Of a DNA stretch of 64,000 bases, positions 44,769-53,857 are shown piece by piece. The notes below the pieces were generated by a model, which saw nothing but the letters and a program-made list of their open reading frames with translations, ran no database searches and was not told where the DNA came from. Every line of letters begins with the position of its first letter. Positions within the stretch are counted from its first letter, which is position 1. The DNA comes from Saccharolobus caldissimus (GTDB lineage: Archaea; Thermoproteota; Thermoprotei_A; Sulfolobales; Sulfolobaceae), in contig NZ_AP025226.1 in the NCBI RefSeq assembly GCF_020886315.1, forward strand, positions 1,266,001 to 1,330,000, in the 5' to 3' direction. Made by a program: the position numbers and the translations under genes.

Positions 44769-45656
44769 TCAAACACCACTTAAAGCCCTTTTTATCGCCT
44801 GTTTAATTGCCCTAACAGTAAGTACTCCAGCCATAGCTTTCTTATAATCAGCCGGAGGTCCAAAGGGTTCCTCAACTGGCTTTATAACATCGGTCACTAT
44901 TTTCCCTACTTCCTTGATTAAATTATCATTTATCTTATTGCCCATTAACAACTCCTCAGCCTTAGTTATTTTAACTGGGTTATTACTTGCACCTCCAATT
45001 CCAATTCCAGCCTCCTTAACAGTACCATCATAATCTAATGATAAGTTAACTGCTGTAGAAACGATAGCGAAATCCCCTACTCTCCTCTCAAGTTTAATGT
45101 AGTGTCCCCCATTTCTGGGCTTAGGTATGGGGATTCTTATTTCCGTTAATATTTCATCTTGTCTTAATGCTGTTTGAAATGGACCTAAGAAGAAGTCTGT
45201 CGCCTTAATAACCCTACTTCCAGATAAGCTAGTTACAACGAACTCTGCATTATAGGCTAACATTACAGCAGGTAAATTATTGCCAGGATGATTATAACAA
45301 ACATTTCCTCCAACAGTTCCCCAATTCCTAACTATTGGATCAGCTAAGTGTTTTATAGATTCATAAAGTAAAGGATACTTCGACTTTATCAAATCTGAGT
45401 ACTCTAAATCAGCATATCTAGTTAATGCTCCAAGCCTCAAATATCCTTCAGATTCGTTAATGTAAGATAAATTTGGTATATTATTTATATCTATAATATA
45501 TTTTGGTGAAATTATTCTTAACTTCATTGCAATAATTAAGCTCTGACCTCCTGCTAAAATCTTAGCCTCATCCCCATATTTCGCTAGAAGCTCTAACGCC
45601 TCCTTAAGGCTGGTGGGAGCGAAATATTCAAAAGGAGCTGGATACATTACTTTCAC
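44769..45656 (-). CDS. coxM: CO dehydrogenase medium FAD subunit
   Basis: A 295-residue FAD-binding subunit. [10 protein letters not shown] and [17 protein letters not shown] are the two FAD loops, and [15 protein letters not shown] and the C-terminal domain match the family. It oxidises the reduced clusters and passes electrons onward. The first start is GTG at 45656; the ATG at 45647 gives [11 protein letters not shown], the more usual CoxM N-terminus, but tttttata upstream fits leaderless initiation at 45656. It opens the structural cox operon in order M-S-L. Confidence 0.93.
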   Translation of the reverse strand: MKVMYPAPFEYFAPTSLKEALELLAKYGDEAKILAGGQSLIIAMKLRIISPKYIIDINNIPNLSYINESEGYLRLGALTRYADLEYSDLIKSKYPLLYESIKHLADPIVRNWGTVGGNVCYNHPGNNLPAVMLAYNAEFVVTSLSGSRVIKATDFFLGPFQTALRQDEILTEIRIPIPKPRNGGHYIKLERRVGDFAIVSTAVNLSLDYDGTVKEAGIGIGGASNNPVKITKAEELLMGNKINDNLIKEVGKIVTDVIKPVEEPFGPPADYKKAMAGVLTVRAIKQAIKRALSGV

Positions 45657-45717
45657 TTAATTCTACTTTAGATTTCAACTATAAAAAATCTAATTATATC
45701 TAATTATACATATTTCA

Positions 45718-46587
45718 TTATTTAACATATATTTGAGGATTAGAATCAAATTTTTCTTTACAATATTTACTACAGAAATAGTAGGTTCTATTATTAAAAG
45801 TGGAGTAATAAGGAGACGATTTCAATACTGTCATTCCGCACACTAGATCTATCTCCTCCTCAGTAACCTCCTTAGCTTTAGCCTCTCTAGAAACCTTAAT
45901 TATCTCAGCGATAATACTTAACGCTATTTCTTCCGGAGAAACTGCGTTTATATTTATACCCGCTGGAACCTTAATCTTAGAAATTAAGTCATCTGAGTAT
46001 CCCTTATTACGTAAATAAGATAATATATCATCACCTCTTTTCTTACTAGCTACAATCCCTATATATCTGACGTTACTAGAAAGTATAACTTCCGCGAATT
46101 CATGATCCCTTTCCCCCATTGTGGCTATAATAACGAATGTATTCTTATTCATTTTTATTTTCTCAATTTCCTTAGGCTCACTGACTTCCATCACATTAAA
46201 ACCTATATTCTCCCCTATTCTCTTAATATAATAAGTTATAGGATTATTCCCAATTATTACTAGTTTTCTCTTAGGAAGTATAGGCTCTATGTATAAATAT
46301 ACGGAACCTCCATGGCAGGTCTTTAAATATAAAAACTTAATTAATCCCTCTTCTATAGCCTCTAAGGAGCTCTTTATTATCTCATCCTTAGTACAGAAAC
46401 CACCTATCCATCCTTCAAACGATCCATCACTTCTTATAATTAACTTATTACCTGCTTTCAAAGCACTAGGTCCTTCAGTTTTTACGATCTCGACTACGGC
46501 AAAGCTTTCTTCTCTCTCAATCAACTCCTTAATCCTATTTATAAATTCTAAATCATGAGAGAAGTAACTTACTCTCTCAACTCCCAT
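45718..46587 (-). CDS. XdhC/CoxF-type maturation protein with C-terminal YHS domain
   Basis: A 289-residue protein. Residues 1-240 are XdhC/CoxI-like: SFAVVEIVKTEGPSA, FEGWIGGFCT, KTCHGGSVYLYIEP, a Rossmann-type NADP-binding stretch with ATMGERDHEF, and IKVPAGININAVSPEEIALS. The tail is a YHS metal-binding domain: LVCGMTV ... YYFCSKYCKEKF. XdhC proteins bind and sulfurate molybdenum cofactor; a YHS domain commonly binds copper or other metals, and the CO dehydrogenase centre needs copper. It lies 61 bases upstream of coxM on the same strand, so it may lead the operon. Confidence 0.88.
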   Translation of the reverse strand: MGVERVSYFSHDLEFINRIKELIEREESFAVVEIVKTEGPSALKAGNKLIIRSDGSFEGWIGGFCTKDEIIKSSLEAIEEGLIKFLYLKTCHGGSVYLYIEPILPKRKLVIIGNNPITYYIKRIGENIGFNVMEVSEPKEIEKIKMNKNTFVIIATMGERDHEFAEVILSSNVRYIGIVASKKRGDDILSYLRNKGYSDDLISKIKVPAGININAVSPEEIALSIIAEIIKVSREAKAKEVTEEEIDLVCGMTVLKSSPYYSTFNNRTYYFCSKYCKEKFDSNPQIYVK

Positions 46588-46796
46588 TGTAGTTAATTAT
46601 GTTATACTAGTATTTAAACTTAATTATAATGAATTTTATAAAATAGTATAAAACTTATTTTACATAAAAATTCAATTATACCTAAACTTTATAAATAAGT
46701 AAACGTAAAACCTCACTGACTAACGGATATTATCAGTCCCCTTATATAGCTGAGTAATTTTGATCTTTTCTTCAGTAAGGGCTTGAGTAATACCTA

Positions 46797-46864
46797 AAGG
46801 GAACTGGGAGATTATAATATAGATTTTTATGAGAACTAGAGGAACTATAACCTCCCAATCCCTT
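46797..46864. repeat. Imperfect inverted repeat (stem-loop) in intergenic region
   Basis: Left arm aagggaactgggagattata (46797-46816) and right arm tataacctcccaatccctt (46846-46864) pair over about 17 of 19 positions around a 29-base loop. It sits in the 519-base gap between the XdhC/YHS gene and vapB, where no coding frame was seen. It could be a structured RNA, a terminator or the remnant of a small mobile element; no direct repeats at its ends were noticed. Confidence 0.55.
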
Positions 46865-47067
46865 AAAGTAGTGTAGAGTGTGTTTAAAATTTCATTCTTC
46901 TTAGTTATTGTTATTAATTATTTTGTATTACATAAAGTGTTAATCCCTTTTATTCTTAATAGATTATAATATTGCATTTCTCTATTATATTTATCGAATT
47001 ATTTGAAATATGAATACTCTCCTCCTACGGTTGCAAATCCTCTGTTAGAGGCTAAACCAGTAGTGTC

Positions 47068-47106
47068 TTTAAACACTTAAATATGTGTTTAAACATAAGT
47101 TTAAAC
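47068..47106. promoter_or_regulatory. Palindromic TTTAAAC sites before vapB (likely operator/promoter)
   Basis: Directly upstream of the vapB ATG, TTTAAACAC (47068-47076) faces GTGTTTAAAC (47085-47094), and a further GTTTAAAC lies at 47099-47106. VapB antitoxins usually bind palindromes in their own promoter, so this array is the obvious operator candidate. TTTAAA may also serve as the TATA element. Confidence 0.5.
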
Positions 47107-47328
47107 ATGGCAAAGACTATTACTATTTCAGAAGAGGCGTATAGGTTGTTACTTAGTGAAAAGAGGGAGGGGGAGAGTTTTTCTGACGTTATTATAAGGT
47201 TGATAAAGAGTAATAAGAAAAATATTATGGATTATGCGGGTATTTGGATGGATATGAGTGATGAGGAAGTTAACAAGTTGTTTAAAGATTTTGAGAAGTT
47301 GTGGGAAAGATGGAATGTAGATGTTTAG
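47107..47328 (+). CDS. vapB: VapB-type antitoxin
   Basis: A 73-residue antitoxin (MAKTITISEEAYRLLLSEKR then FSDVIIRLIKS), the DUF217/VapB pattern of archaea: an N-terminal DNA-binding ribbon-helix-helix-like part and a C-terminal toxin-binding tail (NKLFKDFEKLWERW). The ATG at 47107 is chosen over 47083 because the upstream frame runs through the palindromic operator. The 3' end overlaps vapC by 19 bases. Confidence 0.85.
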   Translation: MAKTITISEEAYRLLLSEKREGESFSDVIIRLIKSNKKNIMDYAGIWMDMSDEEVNKLFKDFEKLWERWNVDV

Positions 47329-47702
47329 ATAGTGATATATTAATCGACTTCTTAAGAGGTAAGGAAAGTGCAGTAAAGTACGTTGAGTCCATAATAAAGA
47401 GTAGCAGATTAGCAACTACAGTGATTAATGCGTTTGAACTATACTACGGTGCTTACAAGTATAATAGAGATGTTAAAAAACTTAATGAATTCTTACAGTC
47501 CATGGAAATCCTTCCTTTTACCTTAGATGAGGCTAGGAAGGCTGCTGAAATAGAAGCAAATCTTGAAAGACGAGGAGAAGTAATAGGTTTAAAAGACGTG
47601 CTGATAAGTTCTATTGCAATTTCCAACAATTGTATTATAGTCACTGGAAATGTTAAACATTTTAATAAAATTCATGACGCCAAAGTTGAGAACTGGAAGT
47701 AA
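47310..47702 (+). CDS. vapC: VapC-type PIN-domain toxin
   Basis: A 130-residue PIN-domain ribonuclease: LDSDILIDFLRG (first Asp), NAFELYYGAY (Glu), GLKDVLISSIAI (Asp) and TGNVKHF (fourth position Asn-like). VapC toxins cut tRNA or rRNA to slow translation when unbound by VapB. The ATG at 47310 or the GTG at 47301 may start it; both lie inside vapB, giving coupled expression. Confidence 0.88.
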   Translation: MECRCLDSDILIDFLRGKESAVKYVESIIKSSRLATTVINAFELYYGAYKYNRDVKKLNEFLQSMEILPFTLDEARKAAEIEANLERRGEVIGLKDVLISSIAISNNCIIVTGNVKHFNKIHDAKVENWK

Positions 47703-48057
47703 GTATATTATTTAAATCCATTATTTTGTAATTAGTGAAGACCTTTGATAGTGCTGGTTGTATATTTATTTTTATCTGTTTAATTAATTGAGAGGCTCCA
47801 CATGCTTAGTCTATGATATGGAAGAGATATAATTGCTGCTCACAATAGAATTAAGCTAAGGTATTATTTTAACTTTTAAGGATTGACGCGATAAGCTTTA
47901 ATAGGAAAATTTTTAGCTTTTTTGATGATAATAATAATATTATTGAGATTAACTAAAAGAAGTTAGATAAATGAAAAGGAGAACTAATGAATTTAAACGT
48001 AATTATGAGTGCTTAAGAAGAAGTATATAAAAATCTTATGATAAAATTTAATAAAAA
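47703..48057. other. Spacer without recognised genes
   Basis: These 355 bases after vapC hold no convincing frame, tRNA or repeat. It contains the 3' region of vapC and of the convergent oxidoreductase gene. Confidence 0.4.
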
Positions 48058-49290
48058 TTATAATAATTTTTTCAAGTCAAAACTTTCATCTGTTAATGAA
48101 TTCTTTTTCCCAGATACGTCAATACCTCTCTCTATCATTTTATTTAAAGTTTCAAGTTCCTCGAATTCCCTATTTATAGCTAAATAGCCTTTTACTACAC
48201 CACCTTTTAGATAAATTACGTTAAAATTAGGCTTATCTAATTCAAATCTTCCTCTAATTACGTATTCGTCGTAATTCATTGTATCCCCAGCTGACTCTAT
48301 GTGTAAATCGAATATATCTGACCATATTGATGAAATGAAATTATATGACTCGTTACCACCAACCATATTTCTAGCAGCTAACTTACCAGTATACTCAGCA
48401 TTATTCCAATGCTCGATCCTCTTTCTCCTCTTCTCAATGGGATCATATATATTAGCAACATCACCCGCAGCATAAATATCTGAAACACTAGTCTGCAAAT
48501 ACTCATTCACAATAATACCATTCCCTACTTCTATCCCGCTTTTCTGAGCCACTTCCACATTAGGCGTAATTCCAACAGCTATTAAAACTAAATCAGCTTC
48601 AATCCGTTTACCACTTTCAGTGATAGCTAACCTCACCCTATGGTCGCCTTGAAGCTCTTTTACACTCTCATTTAGTATGAATTGCACGCCCTTATTTTCA
48701 AAATATTTTTGTATAAACTTAGATATTTTCTCATCAACAAAAGTATTCCAAATATACGGTTTAACCTCAATAACGGTAGTCTTAACACCCAATAAGGTTA
48801 AACTAGAAGCAACCTCAACACCAATAAAACCACCACCAATAATTAGCGCTCTCTTACTACTAGCAATATCCCTTTTCAAATTATCGGCATCATCTAAAGT
48901 ACGTAAATAATGTACACCAGCGAAACTCTCTCCTGCAATCCCTAACCTTCTAGGACTACCTCCAGTTGCAATTAAAGCTTTCTCAAATTGTATGACGTTA
49001 TTATCACTTAAGATTGCTGTTTTATCCTTAACGTTAATTTTATCTACTTTCTTACCTAATAACACCTTTAAGTTATCTCTCCTATAAAATTCTTCACTTT
49101 CAAAGAATAATTTATCGCGAGATATTCTTCCTCTTAAATATTGTTTCGATAAAGGTGGTCTATCATAAGGGTAATATTTATCGCTCGATACCATTATTAC
49201 TTTAGCATTGGGTTTGATGCTTAATAATTCCTTTAACGCATTATACCCTGCTATACCGCTTCCTATAATGAGATAATCCGTGTATTCCAT
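48058..49290 (-). CDS. FAD/NAD(P)-dependent oxidoreductase (ferredoxin reductase type)
   Basis: A 410-residue pyridine-nucleotide oxidoreductase. [16 protein letters not shown] is the FAD Rossmann motif, [12 protein letters not shown] the following loop typical of rubredoxin/ferredoxin reductases and AIF-like proteins, [17 protein letters not shown] the NAD(P) motif, and [12 protein letters not shown] the second FAD motif. No redox-active CxxC is present, so it is not a thioredoxin or lipoamide reductase. It would pass electrons between NAD(P)H and a small redox protein, or act as NADH oxidase. Confidence 0.9.
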   Translation of the reverse strand: MEYTDYLIIGSGIAGYNALKELLSIKPNAKVIMVSSDKYYPYDRPPLSKQYLRGRISRDKLFFESEEFYRRDNLKVLLGKKVDKINVKDKTAILSDNNVIQFEKALIATGGSPRRLGIAGESFAGVHYLRTLDDADNLKRDIASSKRALIIGGGFIGVEVASSLTLLGVKTTVIEVKPYIWNTFVDEKISKFIQKYFENKGVQFILNESVKELQGDHRVRLAITESGKRIEADLVLIAVGITPNVEVAQKSGIEVGNGIIVNEYLQTSVSDIYAAGDVANIYDPIEKRRKRIEHWNNAEYTGKLAARNMVGGNESYNFISSIWSDIFDLHIESAGDTMNYDEYVIRGRFELDKPNFNVIYLKGGVVKGYLAINREFEELETLNKMIERGIDVSGKKNSLTDESFDLKKLL

Positions 49291-49414
49291 AAATAAAATT
49301 TAAAGAATAGTGAGTTATAAGGCTATGTTCATAATTTTTCTACAATAAAAGGAAAAATCATAATTATTTATTTAAAAATGCGTTAGAATTTAATGATTAG
49401 AGTTGACTCAAAAA

Positions 49415-49650
49415 TTTTTTATAATTTTTCACAGTATTTTTATAAATATTAATGTTATTAGTGTTACTACAATTCTCTACATAAAGTCGAAGAAGCATAT
49501 TGTCACACTATTCATTGATCCCAGTAGTCAAATCGTTAATCAACATCATAAGATTTAACACCATTTAACCTTCTCTATCAATCTCATTAATTAACTGCCT
49601 AGTAAAACTCATAAACAAAAACACAATAATACTGGCGCTATCTTTTATCG
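49415..49650 (-). pseudogene. Possible decayed coding region, family unknown
   Basis: Read on the minus strand, one frame gives DSASIIVFLFMSFTRQLINE, then after a stop MVLNLMMLINDLTTGINE, and after another stop NMLLRLYVENCSNTN. Only two stops interrupt about 75 codons in very AT-rich DNA, and the segments look protein-like, so a decayed gene is possible. No family could be assigned and chance cannot be excluded. It lies in the 582-base gap between the oxidoreductase and the amidohydrolase, in which nothing else was seen. Confidence 0.2.
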
Positions 49651-49872
49651 TTTAATAGTAAGGTATGCTGTTAAAAACTTTTCAACAAATCAATACTAAG
49701 TAGGCATACTAACTAATATCAAAAATAATACATAAACTAAATTCTAATAATCTCAACATGTTCCTTTTTCCTCATTTATACGTTCAATTTTAGTAATATA
49801 AGAACTTCAATTTTTGGAATATACACGATTATGGGAGTAAACATTATATATAACCTAACTTTCTTCACTTAT

Positions 49873-50679
49873 ATGATAAAAGTTATTGATGTCCACGTGC
49901 ACTATCACATCTTTGCGAGGAAAATCCCAGACCACTGTAAGGAGTTCTTAGAAAACGTTGAGGGGACTAAAATGAGTTTAGAAAATGACCTTATAGAAAT
50001 AGAAAAGATTTTAATGGTTCCATCACACCCTTGTTACACTAACGAATGTTACGACGGTTTTTACATAGACTACGAGGAGAGAAAGAAAAACCCTGATATA
50101 TATGCCCAATGGGGTGAGGTAAACCCTTTAGCTTGTAACGTTAAGGAGGAATTAGAGAGACAGTACTCTTTAGGTATCATAGGAATTAAGCTACATCCCG
50201 TACATCACGGTTTTAAGCCTAATGCTTACAGAGAAGAGGAAGGTGGTTTAAAACAACTTCTGTATATTTACGAATTTGCTGAAGACCACGATCTCCCAGT
50301 CCTTATACATACTGGGACCAGTGTCGGAGTAGGTAGTAGGAATAAGTATGCAGATCCCATCTTAGTTGACGACGTTGCTAGGGATTTCCCCAGAGTTAAA
50401 ATAATTCTCGCTCATGCAGGAAGACCCATTTGGTATACTACAGCCTTTCAAATGGCTAAGTTTATTAAGAATATTTTTCTAGAAATATCTTCAATACCGC
50501 CAAAGAATATTTTAAAGGTATTACCTAGACTTCATGAGATATCTGATAAGGTACTTTATGGAAGTGATTTTCCCGCGTTTAGAGGTCAGGATCTGGCAGA
50601 GTATGCTCTTCAAGTATATAACGTAGTTAAGGATGAAAAAATAATGAGAGATAACGCTAAGAGAATACTTAAAATATAA
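49873..50679 (+). CDS. Amidohydrolase-superfamily metal-dependent hydrolase (paralogue 2)
   Basis: A 268-residue TIM-barrel hydrolase. MIKVIDVHVHYH carries the HxH metal motif; [40 protein letters not shown] and LYGSDFPAFRG match, block by block, the amidohydrolase at 26536, so the two are paralogues. An extra CYTNECYDGFYID segment is specific to this copy. The ATG at 49873 is chosen over 49831 because attatatataacc lies about 26 bases upstream. It stands alone, 96 bases before an insertion element. Confidence 0.87.
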   Translation: MIKVIDVHVHYHIFARKIPDHCKEFLENVEGTKMSLENDLIEIEKILMVPSHPCYTNECYDGFYIDYEERKKNPDIYAQWGEVNPLACNVKEELERQYSLGIIGIKLHPVHHGFKPNAYREEEGGLKQLLYIYEFAEDHDLPVLIHTGTSVGVGSRNKYADPILVDDVARDFPRVKIILAHAGRPIWYTTAFQMAKFIKNIFLEISSIPPKNILKVLPRLHEISDKVLYGSDFPAFRGQDLAEYALQVYNVVKDEKIMRDNAKRILKI

Positions 50680-50774
50680 ATTATGATTGTAATTTTTAGC
50701 CTTAATAATAAAATAAAAATCTAATAGAAAACATAGTAAATTCTTAAGTTTCTGGTCTTTAATGATAATAATTC

Positions 50775-50804
50775 TATAGTCTTTTTCATAATAGCTGCAA
50801 CGGG
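50775..50804. repeat. Left terminal inverted repeat of IS630-type element
   Basis: Begins tatagtctttttcataatag and is an exact 30-base inverted match to 51865-51894. Confidence 0.9.
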
Positions 50805-51892
50805 GGCTAAAAGGGAGTTAAATCTAGTGTTAGTAATGGGGAGCTGTTGGGCTGAGCGTGCTGAGGACCTTAAAAAGGGAGATAAGGGAGATAATTAGCA
50901 AGAAGCCCAAGGGTTTAAACGAGACAAAAGCTAGGGCAATACTACTACACTTGGAAGGAATGAAAACTAACGAAATAGCAAAAATATTACAAGTTCACAA
51001 GAGCACAGTATATAGATGGGTAAAAGAATTCGAAAGAGAGGGAGAAAAATGCCTATTCTACAAGGAAAGAAAAAGAAGATAAACGAAAAGGAAATAAAGG
51101 TAGAAGAATTACAAGGAAAAACCATATGGGAAGCAAAAACATAGAAGAGAAGTTCAACGTGAAGATAAGCTACATTGGAGAATAGCGAGAAAGAGGTTAA
51201 AAATTCCCTACAAGATTGACAAGAAGAGGCAATAGATGCTGACAACATACTTAGGGAGAGGGTTGCTATTAAGAAGGGTGTAAAAGTGTTTTTCATGGAT
51301 GAGTGTGGTATTCGTCATGATCCTTCTAAGGTTGGGTTTATATGTTGTTAGGGCTGATTATCCAAGTGTTAATGTTTTAGCTTGTTTGATGGTAAGCCTT
51401 GTTTTATGCTAACTTATTCCAATGTTGATTCTAGTGTTTTCGTTAATTTTCTTTACTTGCTTAGGGTTAGGAATTCTGGTAATATTGTGTTGATAATGCT
51501 AGGTTTCACAAGAATGCTTATGTTTTCTCCGTTGCTTCTCAGCTCGGCATTATCTTGCTCTTCTTGCCTCCCTATTCTCCGGATTTAATTGAGTTGGTTT
51601 GGAAGGACTTGAAGCGTTGGGTTAACACTTGTTATCACTCGTGTTATGCTCTAGAGTTTATTGAGGATGAGTTCTATTATTTGGTTTCTAAGGGTAATTA
51701 TACTAGTTATTGGATTAATAAGTTTCACGACGTGCTTGAAGAAGGTATAAGTATGGGAAAATTTTTCTTATATTTGGTTTATTATCTGTTAACAAGTTTA
51801 ATCTCACAATAATACAAGCTTTTCTCAATGTTTTTCTATATTTTGTATTGAGGGAAGTTATAAACCCGTTGCAGCTATTATGAAAAAGACTA
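50777..51892 (+). mobile_element. IS630-family insertion element (ISC1048/ISC1078-like), decayed
   Basis: About 1116 bases bounded by perfect inverted repeats and flanked by TA on both sides (50775-50776 and 51893-51894), as IS630/Tc1-type elements duplicate a TA target. The internal gene resembles an IS630 DDE transposase but is broken by several frameshifts. Ends are perfect while the gene is degraded, so the copy cannot move itself but could be moved in trans by a related transposase. Confidence 0.85.
50858..51812 (+). pseudogene. IS630-family transposase, multiply frameshifted
   Basis: The first 74 codons give an N-terminal helix-turn-helix (MKTNEIAKILQVHKSTVYRW). The next parts are in other frames: VFFMDECGIRHDP supplies the first catalytic Asp, DNARFHKNAY the second Asp, and PPYSPDLIELVWKDLKRWV the Glu of the DDE triad. 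At least three frame changes separate them between about 51080 and 51560, and stops interrupt the middle. The gene starts at a GTG at 50858. No functional transposase can be made. Confidence 0.88.
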
Positions 51893-51894
51893 TA
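51865..51894. repeat. Right terminal inverted repeat of IS630-type element
   Basis: Ends ctattatgaaaaagactata; exact inverted match of 50775-50804. Confidence 0.9.
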
Positions 51895-51944
51895 TAATAT
51901 AAACGTTTATTGCTTAAATATTAACGCAATTACTAAATAATAAA

Positions 51945-53201
51945 TCATCCTAAATAAGCGTCTAATCCCTCTTTCCTATTCACTACTTTTTCCAGGAATT
52001 TATCCCTAATTGGCAAATACACTTTCTCATAAAATTGTCTCTGATTCTCTAAAACGTATTTGGGGAATGAGGAAACGTATTTAACAGTAGCCTCCCAAGC
52101 TTTATCATAGGGGACAACTATAGATATCTTATCTTTAATCTCCTTATCGTAGTCTTCAGGTTTTTGAACCTTATCTCCAATTATATAGTATCCGCTCTCC
52201 ACATCTTGATATACTTCCTCTCCAGCAACGTTCACTAAAATCCTATCTTTCTTCACCTCAGCGGGAACTTTAACTTTACCCTTCTTAGGAGTATATCCCC
52301 TACCATAATACTTAGCCCAAGCGTAAAATATAGCTCTATTTAGACCAAATGATTTTGCCTTATTTAAATCCCCATAGAGTACATAATATCTTGCAGCCTG
52401 AACTATACCCATGACTTGAAATCTACCTATCTTACCAGAAACCTCCTCCTCTTTTATTCCCTCATGCCTCGGTTCATATTCTTGAATAGCTTTCAATAGC
52501 AATTCCTCTGTCTCATTCTCCTCATATCTATTGTAAACGCCCTCCTCGTGAACGAAATTATCTGGTTTAACCCATTCTAAACTAAATTTATTTAGCTTAT
52601 CTGGAGAAAAGCACACAGTAACGTAGTCTAATTCCTTATGGAAGGATAGGGGCACAGTGAAAATCCTCTTAGAGTCTATTAAATCATCTACTTTAACTCC
52701 TATTTTCTTAATTTCATCCTTAGTTCTTCTTAAAACGTACTGTACTATAGCATGTGCTGCGGTTAATGGATCGTAATTTTTAGGTATTGCATTCTCATTT
52801 ATTCTCACGTGAATGCCTTCACCACTCCATAGTAAATATACAGATTTTTCAACACCTTCTTTCTCTAGAAACGATACTATAACTTCTGCGGCTCTTATGG
52901 CACTCTCCCATTTATCTATAGTAGTATCTATATCAAAGAACGGAGTATATGATACTATCCTATTACCGTTAACGTTCTCTAATGTAACTTCCCTATATTT
53001 TCCTGCAGTAGCATAAATTGTTCTCGCGTTAAATCTCTTAACTAATTCCACAATTTCATCCTCAGAATTAAATTTTAATGGTTTTCCATTCTTATCATAT
53101 CTGTGGAAGGTATTAGAGTAAAGGGCAACCCATCTGTTTTTAGAGAAATTGTATATCTCCCTTTTTACAAAGTCCTTACTATAATGTGAGATAAGATTCA
53201 T
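51945..53201 (-). CDS. Archaeo-eukaryotic primase (AEP)-like protein
   Basis: A 418-residue protein with primase-fold motifs: SYTPFFDIDTTIDKWESA (acidic motif, D-x-D), LLWSGEGIHVRINE (SGxGxH motif) and DDLIDSKRIFTVPLSFHKE (the R-x-P-x-S-x-H-like third motif). These resemble AEP primase-polymerases, though no DNA primase small-subunit zinc motif is seen and the C-terminal 150 residues are unassigned. It would synthesise primers or act in repair; it is not the replicative PriS by eye. The ATG at 53201 is preferred over 53234 because tttttaat lies about 26 bases upstream. It is divergent from a nucleotide-pool enzyme (53292). Confidence 0.7.
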   Translation of the reverse strand: MNLISHYSKDFVKREIYNFSKNRWVALYSNTFHRYDKNGKPLKFNSEDEIVELVKRFNARTIYATAGKYREVTLENVNGNRIVSYTPFFDIDTTIDKWESAIRAAEVIVSFLEKEGVEKSVYLLWSGEGIHVRINENAIPKNYDPLTAAHAIVQYVLRRTKDEIKKIGVKVDDLIDSKRIFTVPLSFHKELDYVTVCFSPDKLNKFSLEWVKPDNFVHEEGVYNRYEENETEELLLKAIQEYEPRHEGIKEEEVSGKIGRFQVMGIVQAARYYVLYGDLNKAKSFGLNRAIFYAWAKYYGRGYTPKKGKVKVPAEVKKDRILVNVAGEEVYQDVESGYYIIGDKVQKPEDYDKEIKDKISIVVPYDKAWEATVKYVSSFPKYVLENQRQFYEKVYLPIRDKFLEKVVNRKEGLDAYLG

Positions 53202-53291
53202 AATACTATATTCTCGGTCAGAGATTAAAAACACAAACTCTCTTAATACTTTGAAAAAACCGTTAAATTTTAAACATATAAATTATAATTT

Positions 53292-53771
53292 ATGATACTC
53301 TCTCACCAGTCCATAATGAAGCTATTGGGAAGAGTAATAACCAATTACTCCTTGGATAACGTAAGAGAAAACGGTTATGATCTAAGAATATGTGGGGATA
53401 AATACTTCGAAATAGAGGAGGGAGCAAGCTTACCAGAAAGAAAGGCAAAGCTTAAGGAAATACCTTTTGGTGAGAAGGCAGACTTAAAATCATTAAAGAC
53501 TTACCTCTTTGAGTCTTGTGAGGAGTTTAACGTTCCAGAGGACATAGCAATTCTAATAACCTTAAGGAGTACCATGGCTAGAAATGGCTTTTTAGCTCCT
53601 CCAACAGTTATAGATGCAGGATATAAGGGTAAAGTATTTGTTGCTATTACCCCGGTGTATAATTCCTCACTGAAGAAAGGTATGGCTACACACCATTTGA
53701 TATTCTTTAAACTCGATGAGAAAACGGACAAACCCTATAACGGGAATTATCAAGGGGGAATAGTAATTTAA
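53292..53771 (+). CDS. dUTPase / dCTP deaminase family protein
   Basis: A 159-residue trimeric nucleotide hydrolase of the dUTPase/dCTP deaminase fold. [13 protein letters not shown] is the deaminase-type N-terminus; [20 protein letters not shown] is the conserved RSxxxRxG and substrate loop; [12 protein letters not shown] and NGNYQGG complete it. It lowers dUTP or makes dUMP. It is shorter than typical dCTP deaminase (about 175-190). It is divergent from the AEP-like gene with a 90-base spacer, suggesting linked roles in DNA synthesis. Confidence 0.8.
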   Translation: MILSHQSIMKLLGRVITNYSLDNVRENGYDLRICGDKYFEIEEGASLPERKAKLKEIPFGEKADLKSLKTYLFESCEEFNVPEDIAILITLRSTMARNGFLAPPTVIDAGYKGKVFVAITPVYNSSLKKGMATHHLIFFKLDEKTDKPYNGNYQGGIVI

Positions 53772-53857
53772 ACACTAAATAAATTTTATCATAACGTCTA
53801 AGAACTTGTCGGTAACACTAATATAATTACCAAAAGGATAAAGTTATTCTAAGCTTT

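Noticed and set aside
47083-47106. Eight extra N-terminal residues for VapB from an ATG at 47083
   Set aside because: They would be encoded by the palindromic operator-like sequence and are not part of the antitoxin family start.
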